From the IMG/VR virus record IMGVR_UViG_3300036861_000287, positions 1-45,984 of that record: DNA of 45,984 nucleotides; one strand, given 5' to 3'. This document shows positions 30,595-38,692 of this stretch, piece by piece (within the stretch, counting starts at the first letter, position 1; each line of letters opens with the position of its first letter). The notes below the pieces were generated by a model, which was not told where the DNA came from, searched no databases, and worked only from the letters and a program-made list of their open reading frames with translations. Made by a program: the position numbers and the translations under genes. The stretch is from a virus.

Positions 30595-31037
30595 CAGGCG
30601 ACCTGGAGCTTGTAGCTGTTGAGATCCAGCGTCGACCCGGACGCGGGGAACGCCTGGGCGGTGGTGTTCTGCACCAGCACCTTGAACAGCCCCGGCGGGA
30701 GCGGCACCCCACGTAGGCTGATGACCTGCGCGGTGTTGACCGCGCGGACGGGGAACCCGCCCATGTAAAGGTTGGGGCTGGGGAGCACGGTGGTGGAGCC
30801 GTCGGGGTAGCTGGCGCCAGCGTCGAGGCTGGGCAGCAGGTACAGCTCGACGATGGCGTTGAGGACCGGCGCCGACGCGAACGTGACCGCCAGCTCGAAG
30901 TCGGCCCAGATGTCGTTGGGGACGGTGTTGTCCAGCGCCACCGAGATCGCCTTGCCGGTCGAGGAGCCGAGCGCGTTCAGTTCGGTGGTCATCACCGCCT
31001 GCAGGCCGGTGTAGCCGGACAGCTTGATCTCAGCCAT
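30594..31037 (-). CDS. putative virion protein, 147 aa
   Basis: MAEIKLSGYTGLQAVMTTEL then a beta-rich body (FELAVTFASAPVLNAIVELY, GLFKVLVQNTTAQAFPASGS). Two bases separate it from the gene upstream. Likely a capsid decoration or connector-associated protein. Confidence 0.55.
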   Translation of the reverse strand: MAEIKLSGYTGLQAVMTTELNALGSSTGKAISVALDNTVPNDIWADFELAVTFASAPVLNAIVELYLLPSLDAGASYPDGSTTVLPSPNLYMGGFPVRAVNTAQVISLRGVPLPPGLFKVLVQNTTAQAFPASGSTLDLNSYKLQVA

Positions 31038-31039
31038 CG

Positions 31040-31495
31040 TCAGGCCGTCCCCAGCGCAGCAGCGATGTCCTGGTCGGGCACGCGGACATCGACGCCCCAC
31101 AGCTCCTCGGCGCGGGACGCCGGGCGGCTGGCCAACGCGGTCAGCGCCGTCCGGGTCGCACCCACCGGGAAGATCCCGACGATCGTGGCCCGCATGTTCG
31201 CGTCCCCGCTCTTGATCCCGCGGGGGCCGGCCCGCGTCACCAGATCGGTCCACAGGGCCTTCTGCGCGGCGGTCAAGCTGGTGTACTCGGCCGCCACGAC
31301 CGCCGCGACCGCGTCGGAGAGGTCGGTATAGGGCTTGAACACGGTGACCGCGCCACCGGTCCCGGACGGCTGCGGGGCGGTGTTGAGCAGCCGGGACAGC
31401 TCCTGAACGCTGCCGCTGGCGACGGACGCGGCGTAGCCGATCCCTCTCGGGTCGGTGTTCAACTCCGTGGTGACCTGCGCGATCGTGTAGGCCAA
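31040..31495 (-). CDS. conserved phage structural protein, 151 aa
   Basis: TTG start with GAGGAG upstream (product MAYTIAQVTTELNTDPRGIG). The TELNTDPRG(I/L)GYA opening is common among head-region proteins of siphoviruses and is followed by helices. Role unproven. It is downstream of a short AT-hook gene. Confidence 0.6.
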   Translation of the reverse strand: MAYTIAQVTTELNTDPRGIGYAASVASGSVQELSRLLNTAPQPSGTGGAVTVFKPYTDLSDAVAAVVAAEYTSLTAAQKALWTDLVTRAGPRGIKSGDANMRATIVGIFPVGATRTALTALASRPASRAEELWGVDVRVPDQDIAAALGTA

Positions 31496-31595
31496 CGTCT
31501 ACTCCTCAAGGGATCTTGCGGGTCCGGCCGGGAAGAACTACTCGGGCAGCCCACCCCGGGGACGAACCGGATTGGCGGCTGGGTCGGCCCCTCCT

Positions 31596-31850
31596 TCACG
31601 GATTCTTGCGGGGTCGGCCGGGGCCGCGCTTGACCTGCGGAACGTCGTCGGTGGTCAGCGTGCCGCCGCGTTCCTCGGCCTCCGGCGCGACGGCCTTCTC
31701 GGCTGTGGGCTTCTCGGCGACAGGGGTTGCGATCCCGGCGCCGCAAAGCTGCGCGCCCTCCTCGTCGGAGACCTCGAGGATCCCCCCGATGGGGGGCCAG
31801 TCGACCCCGCCGCGGGTGCCGGTCATCGACATGGCGACTCGGACCTTCAA
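31596..31850 (-). CDS. small protein with C-terminal AT-hook
   Basis: TTG start after GTAGGAGG (product MKVRVAMSMTGTRGGVDWPP). Acidic middle, then the C-terminus KRGPGRPRKNP with a canonical GRPRK AT-hook that binds the DNA minor groove. Such short proteins are often found next to capsid genes in actinophages. Just past its stop, 31509-31528 repeats the last codons imperfectly (reading GRTRKIP and a stop), a partial duplication. Confidence 0.6.
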   Translation of the reverse strand: MKVRVAMSMTGTRGGVDWPPIGGILEVSDEEGAQLCGAGIATPVAEKPTAEKAVAPEAEERGGTLTTDDVPQVKRGPGRPRKNP

Positions 31851-31859
31851 CGTTGCCTC

Positions 31860-32828
31860 CTACAGAAGAGACTGGTAGGCGCGTTCCCACTGCTGCCAGT
31901 TGCGCTGGATCGTGAACGCTCGGGCGTGCTCGCGGGCCTTGGCGCCCATCTCGGTACGCATCGCCTCGTCGTTGGCCAACTGGTACAGCCGCCGGCCCCA
32001 CTCGTGCTCGTGGCGGACCAGGAACCCGGTCACCCCGTCCAGGACGAAGTCGCGGTACGCGGTCGCGTCGGAGGCGACGACAGGGATCCCGAGCGCGGCC
32101 ATCTCCAGCACCGGGATGTGACTCTTGGACTCCGCGAACGTCGTCGGGTACAGCGGGACGACGGCGATGTCGAAGTCGACGCTGCGGTAGAAGTCCCAGA
32201 TGTCATCGGACCAGTCGGTCCACCGCGCCCGGCCCTTGACGGTCTCGCGGAAGTCGGTCCCAACGATGTGGAACTCGACCTTGGGGTTACGCGCCAGGAA
32301 CCGGCGCAGCTGCCCGGCCACCATCGCCAGGTCCCGCCCGTGCGACGCGCCGCCACGCCACCCGACGACCAGCCGGTCCCTGCGCGGCCGCTCGAGCTCC
32401 AGGAGTCCCTCGTCGACGTAGTTGGGCAGCACCATCACCCGGTCGTGGCCGGCTTCGCGGCGGAACACCTCCGCCAGCGGCTGCGTGGAGACGGTGACGA
32501 GATCGGCGGCCTGCGCGACGAACGTGGCCACCTCGCGGGGAACGGGGCTGCGGTAGGTCCGCCACGCGAGGAAGTTGGCCGGGTCGACCGCGAACACGTC
32601 GTCGTCGACCTCGTACACGAGCCGGTGGCGGGCCTTCCACCTACGCCACGACGGGAGCGCCTCGGTCTTGTCGAACCGTTCCGCGACGATCAGATCCTCG
32701 TCGCCGTCGGGTTGCCGGTCGCCGTAGTTGGCCAGCATCTGGTGGCCGTGGCCAGCGAGTTGGGCGAACGGCTGGAGCACCCGGTAGGTGCCGCACGCCG
32801 AGTTGTCATGGAACCCTAAGACCTTCAT
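31860..32828 (-). CDS. glycosyltransferase, GT4-like (GT-B)
   Basis: 322 residues. The C-terminal half carries the GT4 EX7E-type signature: Glu233 and Glu242 with GIPVVAS after them, plus VVGWRGGASHG and HIVGTDFRETV. The N-terminal half contains YEVDDDVFAVDP. It would transfer an activated sugar to an acceptor. It overlaps the GT2-type gene by 23 bases, so the two are co-expressed. Confidence 0.85.
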   Translation of the reverse strand: MKVLGFHDNSACGTYRVLQPFAQLAGHGHQMLANYGDRQPDGDEDLIVAERFDKTEALPSWRRWKARHRLVYEVDDDVFAVDPANFLAWRTYRSPVPREVATFVAQAADLVTVSTQPLAEVFRREAGHDRVMVLPNYVDEGLLELERPRRDRLVVGWRGGASHGRDLAMVAGQLRRFLARNPKVEFHIVGTDFRETVKGRARWTDWSDDIWDFYRSVDFDIAVVPLYPTTFAESKSHIPVLEMAALGIPVVASDATAYRDFVLDGVTGFLVRHEHEWGRRLYQLANDEAMRTEMGAKAREHARAFTIQRNWQQWERAYQSLL

Positions 32829-33552
32829 TGGCGACCGCGCCGAGGGGGGTGTAGGCCGAGAGTCTGGTGAACCGGTGCACGACCAGGGGCTCGGGGATCG
32901 GGGGGACCATCCCGGCGACGCTGCCGAGCTTGTCGAGGAAGATCCCGTCGGAGTGGTAGCAGGTCTGCGGCGCTTCCGGCAGCCACGGGTCGCCAATCTC
33001 GTCCAGCAACTTGGTGCGCCACATCACCTGCGCGCCGTCCACCCGGCAGTCCATCGACGCGCCATACTTGATCTCGCTGGCGGGCCGGTGCGCGACCAGG
33101 ACCTCCGTGCCGTCCGGTTCCAGCCGCGCGAGCAGCTCCGAGCACCAGACCGCGCCAGTCTTGGGATGGGTGTCGAGGTAGCCGGCCATCCGTTCCATGA
33201 ACGACGGCAGGTACCGGTCGTCATCATAGAAGGTGCACATGTACCGGCCGCGGACCAGACCCTGCCGGATGGCGTTGTTGGTCGCCAGCGCCACCGGACA
33301 CGCCGTCAGCTTCAGGTCCGGACCCTCGTCGGTGAATGTCCACTCGACCAGCGGGTGCTTGGCGTAGTCGCGATGGATCCGTGCCATCAGTTTCGACTCG
33401 CGGCCGGACCCGCCGCGCCACCGGCCCGAGTCGATCACCAGGATGTGGATATCCCGCCGGGTCTGGTGGATGACGCTCTCGAGCGCGTCGCGGAGGTAGG
33501 GCTTCATATGGGCGGTGAGAAGGCAGGTGACCGCCGGGCCGGGGGCAGTCAC
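32806..33552 (-). CDS. glycosyltransferase, GT2-like (GT-A)
   Basis: 248 residues. VTCLLTAHMKPYLRDALESV and ILVIDSGRWRGG form the nucleotide-binding half; FYDDDRYLPSF at about 108-118 is the DxD motif that holds the metal and nucleotide sugar; WCSELLARLE and MDCRVDGAQVMWRTKLL complete the acceptor side. GTG start coupled to the preceding gene. One of the two transferases that could act on the sugar made by the neighbouring enzymes. Confidence 0.85.
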   Translation of the reverse strand: MTAPGPAVTCLLTAHMKPYLRDALESVIHQTRRDIHILVIDSGRWRGGSGRESKLMARIHRDYAKHPLVEWTFTDEGPDLKLTACPVALATNNAIRQGLVRGRYMCTFYDDDRYLPSFMERMAGYLDTHPKTGAVWCSELLARLEPDGTEVLVAHRPASEIKYGASMDCRVDGAQVMWRTKLLDEIGDPWLPEAPQTCYHSDGIFLDKLGSVAGMVPPIPEPLVVHRFTRLSAYTPLGAVANEGLRVP

Positions 33553-33809
33553 CCTTCTATCCGCTCATACCGGACGCCCTTGACGCCGCTGCGGAGTTCG
33601 ACGGGGTGGCCGAGCATCACCATCCCGTCCCCGGAGAGATATGGCAGGATGTCAGCAGGCGGGGGGAACAGACGCCGCAGCATCCGCCACATTTCGGCGT
33701 CCATGACCCAGCGGCACTGCCCCCGTTCGGGGAGTGGAACCGAGTACATCTCCTCGAACAGGACCTTCATCACGAGGTCGCGGTCTTGCTGGTCGCTGAG
33801 CGCATTCAT
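33549..33809 (-). CDS. hypothetical protein within glycosylation cassette, 86 aa
   Basis: MNALSDQQDRDLVMKVLFEE... then DILPYLSGDGMVMLGHPVEL. Compact alpha/beta, no motif. ATGA and GTGA overlaps on both sides tie it to the sugar genes; it may assist a glycosyltransferase or be unrelated. Confidence 0.55.
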   Translation of the reverse strand: MNALSDQQDRDLVMKVLFEEMYSVPLPERGQCRWVMDAEMWRMLRRLFPPPADILPYLSGDGMVMLGHPVELRSGVKGVRYERIEG

Positions 33810-34759
33810 GCCGCTAGGGCTTGCAGGTCGTGGGCGACCAGCCGCTCGACGACCCCACGGAACCGGACATTGGCCTGCCAGCCAAGCTGTTTCGCCGCGT
33901 ACATCGCGTTGCCCTGTAGGTGGTCAACGTCGGCGGGTCGCTGCAGGTCCACGTCGAAGTACACGTGGTCATCCCAGTCCAGATCAGCTTCGGCGAACGC
34001 GACCTCGCACAACTCCTGCACGGTGTGCGTCTGGCCGGTGGCGAGGACGTAATCGCCGGGGGTGTCCTGGTTGGCGATCAGCGGCAGGGCCTGGACGTAT
34101 TCGGGGGCCCAGCCCCAGTCACGGCGGGCGGTGAGGTTCCCCAGGGCTAGCCGCTGCTGCTCGCCGCGGGCGATCCGCGCGACCGCGCGGGTGATCTTGC
34201 GGGTGACGAACTCCTCCCCGCGCCGCGGGCTCTCGTGGTTGAACATGATCGCCGTCGACGCGTGCAGCCCGTACGACTCGCGGTAGTTCACGGTCGTGTG
34301 GTGCGCGAACGCCTTTGCGACCCCGTACGGGGAGCGGGGCCGGAACGGCGTCGATTCGTTCTGCGGCGCGGGTGCGGCGCCGAACATCTCCGACGAGCTC
34401 GCCTGCACAACGCGGATGGCGGGGTCGACCTGCCGGATCGCCTCCAGCAGCCGCAGGACGCCGAGACCGGTGACCTCCGTCATCAGGGTCGGCTGCTGCC
34501 AGCTCATGCCGACGAACGTGACCGCGCCGAGGTTGAACACCACATCCGGCTTCGCCGCCTGGAGGGCGTCGACCAGGGACGATTGGTCGAGCAGGTCGCC
34601 GTCCAGGAGCTGGAGGGAAGGCACCAGCTGCTTGATCCATCCGCGTTTCGGGTTCGCCTGCCCGCGGACCAATCCGAAGACCTGGTGGCCGTCGGCGTCG
34701 AGCTGTTCGGCGAGGTAGCTGCCGTCCTGGCCCGTGATTCCGGTGATGAGCGCCCTCAT
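33806..34759 (-). CDS. gmd: GDP-mannose 4,6-dehydratase
   Basis: 317 residues, an extended short-chain dehydrogenase. Residues 7-18 are GITGQDGSYLAE (NADP site of Gmd), 121-124 SSSE and 145-149 YGVAK (catalytic Tyr145 and Lys149). NESTPFRPRSPYGVAKAFAH is the typical Gmd block. It converts GDP-mannose to GDP-4-keto-6-deoxymannose, the entry to many deoxysugars. Length is near the bacterial norm. The ATG overlaps the previous stop. Confidence 0.9.
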   Translation of the reverse strand: MRALITGITGQDGSYLAEQLDADGHQVFGLVRGQANPKRGWIKQLVPSLQLLDGDLLDQSSLVDALQAAKPDVVFNLGAVTFVGMSWQQPTLMTEVTGLGVLRLLEAIRQVDPAIRVVQASSSEMFGAAPAPQNESTPFRPRSPYGVAKAFAHHTTVNYRESYGLHASTAIMFNHESPRRGEEFVTRKITRAVARIARGEQQRLALGNLTARRDWGWAPEYVQALPLIANQDTPGDYVLATGQTHTVQELCEVAFAEADLDWDDHVYFDVDLQRPADVDHLQGNAMYAAKQLGWQANVRFRGVVERLVAHDLQALAA

Positions 34760-34995
34760 GGGTAGTTCACCGGCTCGCCATAGTCGGCGATGGTTACTTC
34801 GCCCGTGACGTAGTTCTTTGTAAACGTCGGCGAGATCGTCTTGCCTTCAAGGTCCGCCGGGGCGTTGTCGTCCTCGAACTCGACCAGATGCATCTTATGG
34901 CGATCCGGTTCACCGATGGCGACCAGCCGCATCCCGCGCGGCAAGGCCAGGACAGACAGCAGTTCACCTGCCACGGGCACCCGATAGCGCGTCAC
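34756..34995 (-). CDS. hypothetical protein within glycosylation cassette, 79 aa
   Basis: GTG start coupled by GTGA (product MTRYRVPVAGELLSVLALPR). A beta-rich fold, with KMHLVEFEDDNAPADL and FTKNYVTGEVTI. No family recognised. Lies between the methyltransferase and Gmd and is translated with them. Confidence 0.55.
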   Translation of the reverse strand: MTRYRVPVAGELLSVLALPRGMRLVAIGEPDRHKMHLVEFEDDNAPADLEGKTISPTFTKNYVTGEVTIADYGEPVNYP

Positions 34996-36191
34996 AGCAG
35001 CACCGGAACCGGGATCGGGACCAGCAGCCGCGTCCCGTGCTCGAGGGCGACCCGCTCGCGCTTGAGCACCCCGGGGAGGTAGTTCCAGGCCAGCAGCAGC
35101 CACACGTCCGGCGGGACACCCTGCGGCTCAACGATCGGGATCCGCATCCCCGGCGAGTACCGGCCGATCTTCGCCGGGGTGGTGTCCTCGATCCACGGCA
35201 GGGTCGGGCGGCCGATCCCGCACCAGTTCAGCAGCGTGGTCGACTTCGCCGTCGCGCCATACCCGGCGATCGTCACCCCAGGCTGGAGGGTCTCGTCGAG
35301 CAGGTCGAGGAGGCGGGCCCGGAGGTACTCGGCGCGAGCCTGGACGGAGCGGTAGGTGTCAAGTTCAGCCACCACGCCGACCTCGCCACGTATGTGCACC
35401 CGAGCCCGGTTGCCACCATGGCGCAGGACGACGCGGATGCTGCCACCCTGCGCCGGCACATGCTCGACCTCCTCAACCTGCAGGCCGTGCTTCCAGCAGA
35501 CACCCGAGAGTGTCCGCAGGGAGAAGTAGAACCGGTGCTCATGGTAGACGTGGTCGAACTGGTTGCCGAGCAGCAGATCCGGCAGGTACTGCACCTCCAC
35601 CACCGCGACGCCGTCGGGGGCGAGCAGATCGGCGATCCCGCCGAAGAAGCCGTCGAGGTCGGCGACGTGCGCGGCGACGTTCCGCGCGATGATGAGTCCG
35701 GCCTGGCCGTGTGTGTCCTTGACCTTCTCAGCGACGGCACGGCCGAACGGCTCGACGTAGCGGTCCAGCAGCCACGCGAACGTCTGCAGCATCGGCCCTT
35801 CCGCCGGATCGACCCCGACAATCCGGCCACCGGTCGTGTAAAGGAAATGGCGCAGCAAGTCACCGTCGTTGCAGCCGATCTCGACCGTCAGCCGCTTCGC
35901 CTGGTCCGGGTAAACGGCCAGCAGGTCCGCCGCGAGCTGCTCGTGTTCGGCGACCTTCGATGGTGACGCGCCCGAGTAGAACCCGTAATCCTCCCCGAAC
36001 AGCTGGTCGTCGGGTACGACCTCCAGCAGTTGCACCAGCCAGCACGACCGGCACACCGCCAGCTCAAGCGGGAACGTCGGCTCCGGCTCGTCCGGGGTCA
36101 CGGGGAACCGATCGGCCAGGGGGGTCTTGCCGAGGTCGAGGAAGGTTTCGAGCTGGTCGGCGCCGCAGCCGCCGCAGACCTCACGGCGCAT
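34992..36191 (-). CDS. sugar C-methyltransferase (NovU / TylC3-like)
   Basis: 399 residues with the three parts of this family. An N-terminal zinc domain has Cys6, Cys9, Cys47 and Cys50. The SAM domain has VEIGCNDGDLL (104-113) and the catalytic-site block YHEHRFYFS (216-224). The C-terminal domain has IAGYGATAKSTTLLN. Relatives add a methyl carbon, usually at C-3 of a 4-keto-6-deoxy sugar nucleotide. With Gmd next door, a GDP-linked C-methylated deoxysugar is the likely product. Confidence 0.85.
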   Translation of the reverse strand: MRREVCGGCGADQLETFLDLGKTPLADRFPVTPDEPEPTFPLELAVCRSCWLVQLLEVVPDDQLFGEDYGFYSGASPSKVAEHEQLAADLLAVYPDQAKRLTVEIGCNDGDLLRHFLYTTGGRIVGVDPAEGPMLQTFAWLLDRYVEPFGRAVAEKVKDTHGQAGLIIARNVAAHVADLDGFFGGIADLLAPDGVAVVEVQYLPDLLLGNQFDHVYHEHRFYFSLRTLSGVCWKHGLQVEEVEHVPAQGGSIRVVLRHGGNRARVHIRGEVGVVAELDTYRSVQARAEYLRARLLDLLDETLQPGVTIAGYGATAKSTTLLNWCGIGRPTLPWIEDTTPAKIGRYSPGMRIPIVEPQGVPPDVWLLLAWNYLPGVLKRERVALEHGTRLLVPIPVPVLL

Positions 36192-36420
36192 CGTCGCCGT
36201 CCTTGCCGACCTCGCGGATCTCGGCTTCCTGGAGCATCGCCCAGTCGACCTCGAGCAGCCGCTCGTCGCCCCACCGCTGGATGTGCATGACGACCGGATC
36301 GCCGGCCTTCATGTCGATGATGCAGCGGACGATCTTGTCGTCCTGGTGGAAGACGCCGGCGTCGACCAGCGCCCTCCAGAAAGCGTTGGTGTGAAGCGCC
36401 CTGATCGGTTCCCGTGCCAT
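36181..36420 (-). CDS. hypothetical protein, 79 aa
   Basis: MAREPIRALHTNAFWRALVD..., first gene after the capsid hairpins, with GGAGGAACC upstream. It overlaps the methyltransferase by 11 bases. The pattern RALHTNAFWRALVDAGVF is helical. Function unknown; opens the glycosylation cassette. Confidence 0.55.
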   Translation of the reverse strand: MAREPIRALHTNAFWRALVDAGVFHQDDKIVRCIIDMKAGDPVVMHIQRWGDERLLEVDWAMLQEAEIREVGKDGDDAP

Positions 36421-36451
36421 GGTTCCTCCGTCTCCTCCGTGTCCCTTGAGC

Positions 36452-36485
36452 GCGCAGGCGGGCCACGGAGGCAACCCGCCTGCGC
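36452..36485 (-). terminator. strong hairpin between capsid and glycosylation cassette
   Basis: GCGCAGGCGGG (36452-36462) pairs perfectly with CCCGCCTGCGC (36475-36485). A second small hairpin (CCCGC/GCGGG, 36489-36504) and a GCCGGC pair (36513-36529) lie upstream, between it and the capsid stop. Partial termination here would give far more capsid than sugar enzymes. Confidence 0.6.
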
Positions 36486-36533
36486 TCACCCGCCGGGAAG
36501 CGGGCTCTATATGCCGGCGTATAGCCGGCCCTT

Positions 36534-37784
36534 CTAGGTGAGGGCCCCCACGTAGGTCTTGATCGAGCCGGTCAGGTCGACCAGCGCACCGTCGCCCCGG
36601 AGGATCGCCCGGTACGACACCAGGTCGGTCCCGAACGCGAAGTCGTCCGACCGTTCGAACCGGACCCCGCCGGCCATCCGCACGAAGAACGTGGAGAAGT
36701 CCCCGAACGCGACCATGCGGCCGCCGGTGACGATGGCGGGCATGAACGGGTCGCTCGCGATGGGCTTGCCGAGCAGCAGATCGGGCGCGCCGAGCTGCAT
36801 GCTCGGCTGCCAGATCGGCTGGCCGGTGGTGTCCTTGATCTTCCGCAGGGCACCCACGACCGCGTCGCGCATCAGCCAGAAGCACGACCGCGAGGACCGG
36901 TACGGCGCGATCACCGAGTACTGCAGGTCGACGAGGTCGTCGTAGACGGGCCGGCCGTTGACGCCGGTCGTGGTGCCGGTGACGGAGTTGGACGCGGAGG
37001 TGAGCAGACCGGCCGGCTTGGACGCACCGGTGCCGGTGATGAGGTCGGCGCCGAACCGGTTGCCGATCTCACGCCCGGCCGACTGCGACAGGTAGCCCGC
37101 CAGGTCGACGCCGGTGTCCTCCACCAGCTCGCGGGCGACCTGGCCCTGCCACGCGTACTTGAACGCGCCGAGGGTGGTCATGCCGAACGCCGGGTCGCCA
37201 GACGGCAACGTGCCGGTCTGGGCGGTGAGCGCACCGGCCGGGTGGGTGGTCGTCTTGGGGATCTGCAGCGGCTCCCCACCGGAGGTGTTCAGCACCGTCG
37301 GGTTGGTCTGCAGGATCCCGCTGGTCTCGATGAGGTGCTGGACCAGCTGGTCGTAGAACGACGTCGGGACGGTGTTGCCGCCGGCGGCGGTCAGGTTGGT
37401 CACCAGGGTCCGGTAGCTGACCGGCTGCCCCGGGGTCGCCCTGATGTCGAGGTACTTGGGGCTGCCGGCGTCGCCGCGGAGGAACGCGCGGAGCTCGGCG
37501 TCGCCCGGGACGGTCGACGGCGCGCCGCCCTTGCCCTTGTCGGCCGGCTGACCGTGGATGCGGTTGAACTGGTCGTCGGCGTCCTTGGCGCGCTGGTCCT
37601 GCTCCAGGACGGCCTTGATGCGCTTGTCGAGCTCGTCGAGCTCGCCGTTCAGCGCCTCCCAGGTGCCCTGCTCTTCCGCGCTCATCGCGCGGTTCTCGTC
37701 GGCGGCCTTCCCAGCGATCTCCTTGGCCTGTTCCCAGACGTTCAGGCGCCGGTCGCGCAGCCGCTTGGCCACTTCGTTGGCCAT
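36534..37784 (-). CDS. major capsid protein, HK97 fold
   Basis: 416 residues. A coiled-coil delta domain (about 1-80) with a charged, Gly-rich linker precedes the HK97 core, from about 105 to the end: TLVTNLTAAGGNTVPTSFYD, GMTTLGAFKYAWQGQVAREL, FRMAGGVRFER-type elements near the C-terminus. The delta domain is probably removed by the protease upstream. Forms the head shell and is a possible glycosylation target because the sugar cassette follows. Confidence 0.85.
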   Translation of the reverse strand: MANEVAKRLRDRRLNVWEQAKEIAGKAADENRAMSAEEQGTWEALNGELDELDKRIKAVLEQDQRAKDADDQFNRIHGQPADKGKGGAPSTVPGDAELRAFLRGDAGSPKYLDIRATPGQPVSYRTLVTNLTAAGGNTVPTSFYDQLVQHLIETSGILQTNPTVLNTSGGEPLQIPKTTTHPAGALTAQTGTLPSGDPAFGMTTLGAFKYAWQGQVARELVEDTGVDLAGYLSQSAGREIGNRFGADLITGTGASKPAGLLTSASNSVTGTTTGVNGRPVYDDLVDLQYSVIAPYRSSRSCFWLMRDAVVGALRKIKDTTGQPIWQPSMQLGAPDLLLGKPIASDPFMPAIVTGGRMVAFGDFSTFFVRMAGGVRFERSDDFAFGTDLVSYRAILRGDGALVDLTGSIKTYVGALT

Positions 37785-37818
37785 GGCGGTAGCCCTCCTT
37801 GGGGGCTTGTCGGTGCGC

Positions 37819-37948
37819 GGTGGGTGGCGCCCTGCCGCAAGAGGACGGGTCGGGCCGGCCGGCCGTGGTGGGTGGCGCCCTGCCAGCGGCCGGTGGCGTG
37901 ATGGACGGGGAATTGCCGAGTTCGGGGGACGGTGGGGTGCGCCCTGCC
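37819..37948. repeat. three 18-bp direct repeats in the capsid leader
   Basis: GGTGGGTGGCGCCCTGCC occurs at 37819-37836 and 37867-37884, and GGTGGGGTGCGCCCTGCC at 37931-37948. They sit in the gap (37785-37963) between the protease and the capsid ATG. No gene was found here. The GGCGCC core can pair with itself. They may control capsid mRNA. Confidence 0.7.
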
Positions 37949-37963
37949 GTCAGACCCTCGCGG

Positions 37964-38644
37964 CTACTCCCCGATGGAGGGGTCTTCCTTGCGGGCCAGC
38001 AGCGCGGTCAACGCGGCGGCGCCGTAGACGGGCTGCCGCTGCTTGACGGGCGCGCCCGCGTCGGTCTTGACGAAGAAGCGGCGCAGCTCGTTGGCCTCGG
38101 CGAGCTTGCGGACCTCGTCGAAGTCCGCCTCGAACTTGGTCGCCAGCGCGCGCAACCCGGCGGTGGTGTCCATGTACGCGGGGGCGTTGACGGGGGCGAC
38201 GTCGACGAGTTGGACGCTGACCAGGGTGCGGCGCGGGAAGCCCTGGTCGGTCAGGTCCCAGTCGTCCCCGTCGGGCATCATCCGGAACGCGAAGCTCGAC
38301 TTGCGGACGTCGCCGCGTTCGACGAGCTCGACGATGTCGCTGCGGGACTTGGGCGGCTCAACGTCGTACAGCAGCCCGGTGTTGTCGAGCTCCAGCCGCA
38401 GCGTCCCCGCGGCGCTGGTGCCGAGCAGCTGGTTGTCGTCGTGGTTGTAGCGGGCCAGCACCTCCGGCCAGCCGTCCCCGCGGGACTTGTTGAACGCGCC
38501 CGGGTCGACCTGCTCGACGAACCCGCCGAGGTTCTGCGACAGCCGGTTGAACACGGCCGCGTACCCGCCGATCCGCGGCTTGTCGCCGCGGGCGCGCAGC
38601 TCGACGGCCACGAAGGTGTAGCGCCGCTCAACGGCTGCGCTCAT
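37964..38644 (-). CDS. HK97-type prohead protease
   Basis: 226 residues. The fold signature includes GGYAAVFNRLSQ, His68 (YNHDDN), and Ser116/117 (RKSSFAFRM), the S78/U35-type catalytic layout. It cleaves capsid delta domains and then itself. The C-terminal 60 residues are a helical, Lys-rich tail. Directly upstream of the capsid gene. Confidence 0.85.
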   Translation of the reverse strand: MSAAVERRYTFVAVELRARGDKPRIGGYAAVFNRLSQNLGGFVEQVDPGAFNKSRGDGWPEVLARYNHDDNQLLGTSAAGTLRLELDNTGLLYDVEPPKSRSDIVELVERGDVRKSSFAFRMMPDGDDWDLTDQGFPRRTLVSVQLVDVAPVNAPAYMDTTAGLRALATKFEADFDEVRKLAEANELRRFFVKTDAGAPVKQRQPVYGAAALTALLARKEDPSIGE

Positions 38645-38692
38645 GGGATCTCCCTCCCGGGGTTCGTTTGGCGGCCGTTGCCGCCATCTGTG

